From an uncultured bacterium (GTDB lineage Bacteria; Verrucomicrobiota; Kiritimatiellia; CAIKKV01; CAITUY01): a stretch of 60,621 nt of DNA. The stretch's first letter is position 1. Every line of letters begins with the position of its first letter. The DNA is taken from NCBI GenBank assembly GCA_903958395.1, contig CAJBSZ010000346.1, forward strand, positions 1 to 60,621, read 5' to 3'. Both the position numbers and the translations under genes were made by a program. This document shows, in pieces, positions 8,701 to 15,400 of this stretch. Below the pieces are notes generated by a model that did not search any database, was not told the origin of the DNA, and saw only the letters and a list, made by a program, of their open reading frames with translations.

Positions 8701-11340
8701 GCTCCACGGGACATGAGCGTTAAGTTCCCGGCCCATGACGCTGGTTCCCTCAAAACAGGTGACGCCAAGAGGTTGATTCGTGGCGCCGTATTGCCAGAAG
8801 CTGATGGAGACCGCATTGCTGATCGTGGCCAAGGCGGAGGGAGGGACGATAACGCTATCGGACCCGCGGAAGTTGCGGGCGTTGCCAAGAATACCGGTGA
8901 CACACACGGCACCGACGTTGGTGGCGGGATGAGCGGCCGGGGCGGAATCGGACAGAACGGTGTTGGTTTCGGAAAGATGCCATACGCCCAGGAAGTTCGT
9001 TGACCAAGTGGCGGAAGCATTTGAGGAATTGGTGGCCTCAGGGTTGTTGTAATGCAGCCAGAAATAACCGGTCGAGTTGGTTCCACCCGCGTCGGGGAGA
9101 CGGACCCAGAAGAGGGACTCGCCACCGGGGTTCCAGCGCTCAAGTTCAAAGGCCAGCGGCGCTCCGGTGGCGTCGGTGAAGAGGATGTCGCGGCCGGCGG
9201 CAGCACATTGGGAATAGTCCACCCGTTCCGGGGTGAGGCGGATCAAAACGGGAACATCGGCCAGGGAATTCGTGAGCACGCCGTCACGGAAGGAGAGTTT
9301 GAGGCGATTGCGCCAATGTGAGGCGGGGTGGGATTCGGCATCGGCGGGATCGGTTCCTCGCTGGACCTCGTCGGCATCCTTGAAACCATCGAGGTCGGAA
9401 TCGGAAGCCAAGGGATTGGAGTGCCAGGTATTGACCTCGGTACCGTCGAGAAGGCCATCGTTGTCGCTATCGGACTTCGCCAGGTCGGTGCCGTGCAGAT
9501 ACTCGGACGTATTAGATAGGCCGTCGAGATCGGAATCCAGCGCCCCATCCGCCGCGCTGGCGGGATTGAGCGCATGGGCGATTTCCCATCCGTCAGGCAT
9601 GGAATCATTGTCCGAATCCGGATTGGCGGGACTTGTTCCAAGGCGATATTCTTCACCATTGTTCACCCCATCATGATCAGAATCGCCGGACTCCGTCTCG
9701 TTGGTGTTCCCCATGTACTGCATCTCCCAGTCATCCGGCAAAGTGTCGCCATCCAGCGACAATCCGGCAGGCACGTTGGTGCTGACGCTGAATTGGTCCA
9801 AGCCACCCGACCCACCCTCCATGGCAAACTCGTGGAGTTCGCTTGCGGGGATGCCGAAACCCAGATCCTCAGCCACCTTCATGCCATTGAGACATATGAG
9901 CCAGCGTTGGGCGGCGAAGTCCATGCCGATAGAGAGCCGAACCCAAGACTCCAGTTTAACAGGAGGAACGTTCGTAAGAGACATCCATTTCTGGCCCGCC
10001 GGCTTGCGCCCATCCTGCACGACGAGATGGCCTTGGGGATCGAACATAAAGGCGACGGTTTGATTGGTCATGTCCTGGGGGATGTCAGCGGCCTTTGCCG
10101 CGGCATGGAAATCCACCCACGAAATCTGGCCAGGCAGTTGGGCGAAAAGACGGTGTACCTCCGATGTCACGATCCCGGAGTGGAACCGGATAGCCTGTTC
10201 GCCCTCCCAGACAACATTGGTCTGGACAAGGACCGTGTTACTCGGCGATGCGATCCACCCGTTCTGCCCGTTCACGTCGCCCACATGCACCGTGTTCGTC
10301 TCGAACCGGTCAAGAAACGGCAAACGAGTGAAATCGTTGGAGGCATAAGGGTCCAGACCCATCGCTCGTTCAGCGGCATCGCTCATCCCATCCCCGTCCA
10401 AATCCGGGTCGGTCAGGGTGATATTCACGCCACTCGTGTTGCCGGTAAGAACCAGCGAGGTGGCACCATTGGGAGCCTGATATCCGCCGCGTGGTTCCCA
10501 GTCATCTGGGATGCCATTGCCGTTCACATCCCGGAAGGCACGGGGATACCAGGTCTGCCTCAGTGGCAAACCCGACAACGTGTACACCCCTGGAATACCG
10601 AGGGTCAGGTAATGCGCCGACGCCCAATCCGCAGCATTGGTCGTAGCCAATACATGGATCACCCCCATCTGGACACCGACATAGAACACCTGGCCGGTGA
10701 TGGCGGCACAGGGCACAGACAAGGCTGAATCAAGGTCGCTCCCCCAGGCCAGTTCCTCCGAATCAGAATACCCATCGCCATCACGGTCCGAAGAAAGCAG
10801 GGTGTCGAATATCGTCATCGCGCCAGCGTCGCGCCTGAGCCGAATACCCGTCGCATTGGTATAGAGGCCAAACGGGATGGTGAAAGTCCGGCTCGTCACC
10901 CCACCCCCGCCCGAGAGCAGGTTATTGAAGAGATTTGATGTGAAAACAGGTTCGTTCGGGTCATTCGTCCCAGGAAACCCGTAGAGATCCAGCATCAGGG
11001 TGGCGTTGCTGTGATCCACATAATCCAACTGCATCAGCACATTGTTTGTCAGGTGGATTCGATCCACCTCAATGTTCAAAGCGGCTTCGTTGGTGTCCCC
11101 GGCCTCCACCACCCAGGCGGGGATATTGGTGTTCCATGCGCCGCCGATCTTGAACGCCGACACCATCCAGTCCGGCCATGGCGAAAACAGAACATCCTCA
11201 TTGCTGACACAGGTTGAATCGCCCCACGGAATCCAGGCATCGGTGACGGCATTGGTGGAGGGGTTATCAGCCCGGGAAGGCAGAACACAACCCAAGAGAA
11301 CAAAGGCGAGAACAGAGCAATATAAATAAGATATTTTCAT
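5797..11340 (-). CDS. Giant exported TSP3 / DUF2341 / LamG / Calx-beta protein
   Basis: An 1847-residue protein with a signal peptide (cleavage after about PSRA, residue 24). In order I see: an N-terminal domain shared with the truncated gene at 18307; Asp-rich calcium-binding thrombospondin type-3 motifs of the DSDNDGLPD type near residues 185-200, 310-335, 525-670 and 1103-1327; a concanavalin/LamG-like region near 345-520; a DUF2341-like region near 677-780; a second LamG-like region near 783-990; a Calx-beta domain near 998-1100 ending in SIAIIDDDT; and a beta-rich C-terminal region. Such architectures are cell-surface or matrix proteins that bind calcium and glycans. No sorting signal (LPXTG, PEP-CTERM, T9SS) is obvious at the end (QGGLYIGGN). 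It is the first gene of a coupled three-gene unit with the HEAT and RHS genes. Confidence 0.9.
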   Translation of the reverse strand: MKISYLYCSVLAFVLLGCVLPSRADNPSTNAVTDAWIPWGDSTCVSNEDVLFSPWPDWMVSAFKIGGAWNTNIPAWVVEAGDTNEAALNIEVDRIHLTNNVLMQLDYVDHSNATLMLDLYGFPGTNDPNEPVFTSNLFNNLLSGGGGVTSRTFTIPFGLYTNATGIRLRRDAGAMTIFDTLLSSDRDGDGYSDSEELAWGSDLDSALSVPCAAITGQVFYVGVQMGVIHVLATTNAADWASAHYLTLGIPGVYTLSGLPLRQTWYPRAFRDVNGNGIPDDWEPRGGYQAPNGATSLVLTGNTSGVNITLTDPDLDGDGMSDAAERAMGLDPYASNDFTRLPFLDRFETNTVHVGDVNGQNGWIASPSNTVLVQTNVVWEGEQAIRFHSGIVTSEVHRLFAQLPGQISWVDFHAAAKAADIPQDMTNQTVAFMFDPQGHLVVQDGRKPAGQKWMSLTNVPPVKLESWVRLSIGMDFAAQRWLICLNGMKVAEDLGFGIPASELHEFAMEGGSGGLDQFSVSTNVPAGLSLDGDTLPDDWEMQYMGNTNETESGDSDHDGVNNGEEYRLGTSPANPDSDNDSMPDGWEIAHALNPASAADGALDSDLDGLSNTSEYLHGTDLAKSDSDNDGLLDGTEVNTWHSNPLASDSDLDGFKDADEVQRGTDPADAESHPASHWRNRLKLSFRDGVLTNSLADVPVLIRLTPERVDYSQCAAAGRDILFTDATGAPLAFELERWNPGGESLFWVRLPDAGGTNSTGYFWLHYNNPEATNSSNASATWSTNFLGVWHLSETNTVLSDSAPAAHPATNVGAVCVTGILGNARNFRGSDSVIVPPSALATISNAVSISFWQYGATNQPLGVTCFEGTSVMGRELNAHVPWSDSNVYWDAFGNYDRINKLATTNLFKGGWNHWTFTKDRASGIMRIYVNGELWHSGTGKTRAYSPVTAFWFGAAASGSSGYVGMLDELRVESLAQSPEWIRFQYKAMTDQILVYGEQQVSIAGTANGAEPAQAGTFTLSRLAQDTNLALSVNLAVPGGAATEGADFSAIPRTVVIPSGAPQVSFTVPTLDDLWLEGAETITVTIAQGNYFINPTNASASIAIIDDDTDTDNDGLCDGWEMIHFGNLEAAATDDADGDGVDNRHEFLNRTDPHSSDSDNDGLPDQWEITKGTAPLTPDSGADPDNDGLTNMQEYQLGTNPKSADTDSDGMPDKWEVDHALNPLVNDASADPDSDGLSNLKEYQASSDPHNPDTDGDGLSDGAEVNTYKTSPLKSDTDSDGLPDKWEVDNGTNPLVNDAAADPDGDQLLNSGEYLAGTKPKVADTDGDGVNDKVEIMAYADPLVVDFNGTVTDLLVLNGRDATSWIGTWAIEGVAISARERSGSLDYLLAIPSNGTFAVAVNVTQQNVLTALNTFDLSLFIDGTISGRQTVKAPYGTNCTATFFLPELAAGDHVIRLRWNNDTPNTFLKVNSLKLQSFGGLDANTNGIPDWLDHRMASLSETGPVPESTLVSPICMEGSAVYQERLSIAASYAPGGQTQQIVAVQHGLRTTWFANVFISPTNTTEIVTADQSSGVMVSNNVIWEAVNLLDASFSNGLAIRGGSSLRLSAWPVEATNGLATFMVSTGTNVVTNLVAMVGSPVPYCFSQAGNFTVLGACSNETTFTNGSLAVQVISGSFNGEEAECVTGQARTWDCPGIKTDAVVQADSQLSVSSTNLVGGGTRFTLMNPTDGPFYMVARLGADGPVLDSAKISSIRGDHGTYFKVVETFADGSRMVEVRLQLGYVPSDLTVVLHIFAGGVTFLDGTLNKTLTAADFNELGVCTYRMLQSASSRSSTCHTTKLYQGGLYIGGN

Positions 11341-11352
11341 ATGGATTTATTC

Positions 11353-11600
11353 CTACCACGCTGAAGCGATTACCCGAACCCGATTCTCGATATATCTATT
11401 CCCATCCATTCCAACTGCCTGCAGACAATCTACCCTCACAAAACTAAACCAGTAAACACCTTCCCCATCCTGATAATCCTGGCTTTTGTCAATTCTTGTA
11501 CTCCATATCTGTGATTTTTCGGGCACCTTGCACCGCGAGAAATGCCCAGCCAATATTTGTATTTTACAGCCCCGTCAGAACCTCGTTAATTTGCAATTTT
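11353..11600 (-). pseudogene. Decayed C-terminal end of an exported-protein domain
   Basis: An open frame at 11353-11553 ends in GVYWFSFVRVDCLQAV and IENRVRVIASAW, which looks like the last beta strands of an extracellular domain. The preceding part is shifted in frame: one frame reads VQGARKITDMEYKN, and this resembles EQGAWQINDVGEQEL encoded just upstream of the RHS gene at 17642. DNA of the two places aligns over about 105 bases (11488-11596 with 17668-17775). I read this as a remnant left by cassette duplication. A real short gene cannot be excluded. The remnant ends 12 bases before the ATG of the TSP3 gene. The remaining spacer up to 11720 shows nothing else. Confidence 0.4.
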
Positions 11601-11720
11601 CGGTCTGACTCCGACTGCCCCCAGGACCCCGCATCCAGTTTAAAAAAACAACATACGATAACGCGGAAAAAGCAATAATTTTACTTTTCACGACTGTACT
11701 CTCCTTAGATGTTGACCCCG

Positions 11721-12359
11721 TCATGGCTGGCTGTTAGTGGATCCCATGAGTGTAAACATATACTGCAAACGTGAAGCTGTACAATAGCTCCATGTCACTT
11801 GCCCGCCCTGACGATCTGCATCCAAAGGAAACACGGCACTTAAATTGATTACATGAGCACCATCTCCTTTCACCGGAAACAATAAAGGAAAGGAAATATT
11901 CTCCCCTGGCCGCAGATAATGGCAAATTCTTTCTGGGTTGAACTGAAAGTTCAAACTAAACTCATCTTTTATGATGCCTCCAGCATTGAATGAAGCGGAA
12001 GACAGCTTTAACAAATATGGCTCATAAATAACGATAGGACGTTGCGATATATTATAAATAACAATCTCGGCGACGGGCGTACTAGGCTGCCGATAGAATG
12101 CTGCACCATTAGCCTTCATGGATACATCCCCGATATTAATTTTCAGCTTCTCCGCCAGTTTTTTGAGATTTCCCCGATAGAAGAGATCGCATGCGTCCTT
12201 ATGGAATTCCGCCTCAGTTGCAGAGGCACCCTCACTAGACATCGAAGTCACTTGCTCGGCAAACAGAAGAGCCTTGCGTACTGATAAACCAGTAATCACT
12301 AAATAGCAGGTTAAAAAACCCAACAGAAACGTCATTAACCGCCAAAATATTTTCCTCAT
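11721..12359 (-). CDS. Unknown protein with N-terminal membrane anchor
   Basis: A 212-residue protein I do not recognise. Residues 1-28 (LMTFLLGFLTCYLVITGLSV) form one membrane helix or uncleaved signal. The rest looks soluble and beta-rich, with an EIVIYNISQRPIVIYEP stretch and a LRPGENISFPLLFPV stretch that recall an Ig-like or DUF-type accessory domain. It lies 57 bases downstream of the RHS gene on the same strand. In RHS systems this is the usual position of an immunity or accessory gene specific to the tip. AT content appears higher than in the RHS gene. The function is unknown and the immunity idea is only positional. Confidence 0.6.
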   Translation of the reverse strand: MRKIFWRLMTFLLGFLTCYLVITGLSVRKALLFAEQVTSMSSEGASATEAEFHKDACDLFYRGNLKKLAEKLKINIGDVSMKANGAAFYRQPSTPVAEIVIYNISQRPIVIYEPYLLKLSSASFNAGGIIKDEFSLNFQFNPERICHYLRPGENISFPLLFPVKGDGAHVINLSAVFPLDADRQGGQVTWSYCTASRLQYMFTLMGSTNSQP

Positions 12360-12416
12360 ACACTTTCCTCAAGTTGGCCTTATCTGTCATTCAAAGCAGA
12401 AGCAGAAATCTCAGCA

Positions 12417-15400
12417 TCAATACCACACATATGTAGTTGTCTCCATCTTATCAAATTCGACAGCGATTAAGGGCGCAGGAAACCAGTGATAATTAGAGGC
12501 ATTGATCGTAAAATCTGTACGAAGCAATATCGCCCAAATTGAAACACACTCAGTGATCTGAATATGACTAGTTACTGTGGAAAATGACCTGGGCGAGGGT
12601 GGAGGAAGGCCAGGCGGAGTTCGAGTCGGAATTATGGGGTACCACCAGATCTCCCAATGAGTTGAAAGTATGTCTTCTGACACGACAAGTTGTTCACATC
12701 CAGAGCAATGCTTTGGTCCAAGTACAATCGTAGCAACCAAACCAAGATGATCACATACGTCAATTGGATTATTGATGCAAAAAGCAATAATATTGATATC
12801 AAATTTCTCCCCAATCGGATCCCTTGACGCCCATCTCCCGATTTCCGGTACATAGTAGCGGTAGCCGTAATAATAGAGGCCAGTCTCAGCATCCAAATAT
12901 TTCGTTGAAAATCGGAACGGATTCACATCGGCCAGCGCACCGGTCTTACTAATCGTGTTCCCGTACGGATCAAACTGATATTGCGCCAGGAATTGGCCAT
13001 TCGTTCCAAACAAATCAGTAACATTGCCGTTTGCATCGTAGCAGTAGAAAGCAGTTGTTGAGTTGCTAGGTTGCTGCGTTGTTAAGGAAAGCAGGCCGCC
13101 GATGGTGCCAGCCCCCTGGGCGGTTCCGGAAAGATCAAGCCCGTAAACGTAACTGTTTGTAGAGGATGCGGTGCTTTCGGCGATCATCGCCCAGCCCTGG
13201 TAGAGGAAGCGGGTTTCAGTTGCTGGGCTGTTGAGTTGTTGAGTTGTTTTGGAGACCCGCCGGGACATGTAGTCATAACTGTTGGAGATCACAGTGTTCG
13301 CGTTGGATGCGAGCACCAGGCGGTTCTCGGCGTCCCACACGAAAGTCCAGTCCTTGTAGCCGCCCCCTCCTTCGCCAAGGCTACGGAGGGCTACGATGTT
13401 ACCGTCGGCGTCGTAGGCGGGGAGGATTTGAGATTGCTGATTTGAGATTGCAGAATACTGGTTTAGGGAGTTGGCAGCATAACTCATGGCTTCCGCATTG
13501 TTGGTGGCTGTCCGGCGGTTGCCGATGGGGTCGTAACGATAGTTGAATGAGTTTGTGCCCATGGCTACGTCTTCCAATTCACTGCGCATATTGTAGGCGA
13601 AAAGGTTCGAGATAACGGTGGAAATGTCGACATCGGCACGCTTGACGCGGCGACCGATCTCATCATTCGCATAATCAAACCTGTGAAGCGAAACACCACC
13701 GAAACCATTAGTTATCGAGGCGATCAGGTTGCGGTTGGGCTCGTAACTGCGAACAACGTTGAAGCCTGTGTTTGTCTCCTGCACTGACTGGATTAAGTCG
13801 GAACCCGCCAGATATCCGTAGTGGAAGTTCTGCGGCGAAAGAGACGCCGCCCGGAGGTCGGCGTCCACCTGAAGGAAACGCCCCACAAGGTCATAGCCGT
13901 AGCGGACTGAGTAAGACGGCTCATCCGGAGGATTCGCCCTACCTGAAGAAAAGCCAGCGGGACGACCGAGAGTGTCGGAGGCGTAGGTTAGGATGCTTTG
14001 CGTGTTAGTTTCGGACACGAGTTGCAGGGCATCATTGTAGGTGAAGGTTCGGGTGCCGGTTCCATCGGTGATGGTGGTTTGACGGCCAAGGCGGTCGTAG
14101 GCGAAGGTTATGCACGGGGTTCCATCGCTGTAACTGATGTTGGTGAGTTGGCCAAGCGAATCGTAATTATAGGTGGTGACGACGCCACGGGCCCAGATTC
14201 GAGTGAGGAGCTTGCCGTCAGCCGTATATGTGTAAGCTGGTCCCTTGTTGTCGGAATAGAGCTTGTTGGTGAGGAGCCCTGTGGCCTGATCGTACAGCCA
14301 GGTCGTACGGTCAAAGGATGAAATATGAGTTAGGAATGATGAATAGTTCGAGATGACGAGCGAGGAGTCGCGAAGGGTGTACATGGCGGTCATGCGACCG
14401 TAGGCGTCGTAATCATAGGCCACGGGGTAAGTGGCACCCCAGGTGGCGAGAGTGCGTCCTTCAGCGTCATAGGTGGTAAAGGTTGAATTCGAGAGCGCAT
14501 CAGTGACCTGGACACGGCGGCCGAGGTCGTCAAAGATAAAACTTGTTCGATTGCTGGCGGCATCCATGGTCCAGTCGATCTGGCCATTGTCATTGTAATG
14601 GCTCACGGTCGCGACGGAGCGCGACCCTCCAGAGGATACACAAGTTTGGCGGCCTAGGGGGTCGCATGCGTAGGCGGTTTGGACGCCGGTCTTGGATGTC
14701 GAGGAGGTCAATTGGCCGTTGATAGTGACCTGGGTGGCAGCGTTGGTGGAATCGGGGTAGATCACGGTTTGCGTGACGGCCTTGTTAGCGCGGTTCACGT
14801 AGTTGCGCGAGATGGTGGAGTTGCCCAGTGTGTCCACCGCCACCATTTCAGATGCGCAATTTGAGATTTGAGAAAACCCTGTGAGGCGGGTCTTCTGCAC
14901 GCTGTTCGTTGTGGGGGTGGCGGAATTGTTTCCGGCGTAAAGAATCAAGGCGCGGCACTGCCAGTAATTACCGGCACCGTCCTGCTCGAACCAGGAGGCG
15001 GATTCGGTGACGCGGTCGGGACCGGCAAGATCGAGAACACCGTTGGTGTTAACGTCGAGACCGCTCCGGATCTGCTCGCCCAGTTCGTTGTACTCGTTGA
15101 GGGTTGTTGAGTTGTTGGGTTGCTGGGTTGTGGAGGTTAGCTGGCCCTTAGTGTTGTAGGAGTAGATTGTCGCAAGCAGGTAGTCGCCCCCTTCGACTCC
15201 GCTCAGGGCAGGAAAACCGGGCTTTTCTTCCTTCACGGTGCGGCCAAGCAAGTCTGTTGTGGTCTTGGACCACATCGGGGAGTTGGTTCCGGAGGGACCC
15301 GTGAAGGCTTTGCTCCACTGTGTGCCGTTCGTGCTGACTCCATAATCATAGGCGGTCTTGATCACACCATTTTTGAGAGTGGCCTTCCATTGGCCCGAAA

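Noticed and set aside
9574..10728. Plus-strand frame of 384 codons and others over 1-11300
   Set aside because: All lie opposite long minus-strand frames with clear signal peptides and domain order.
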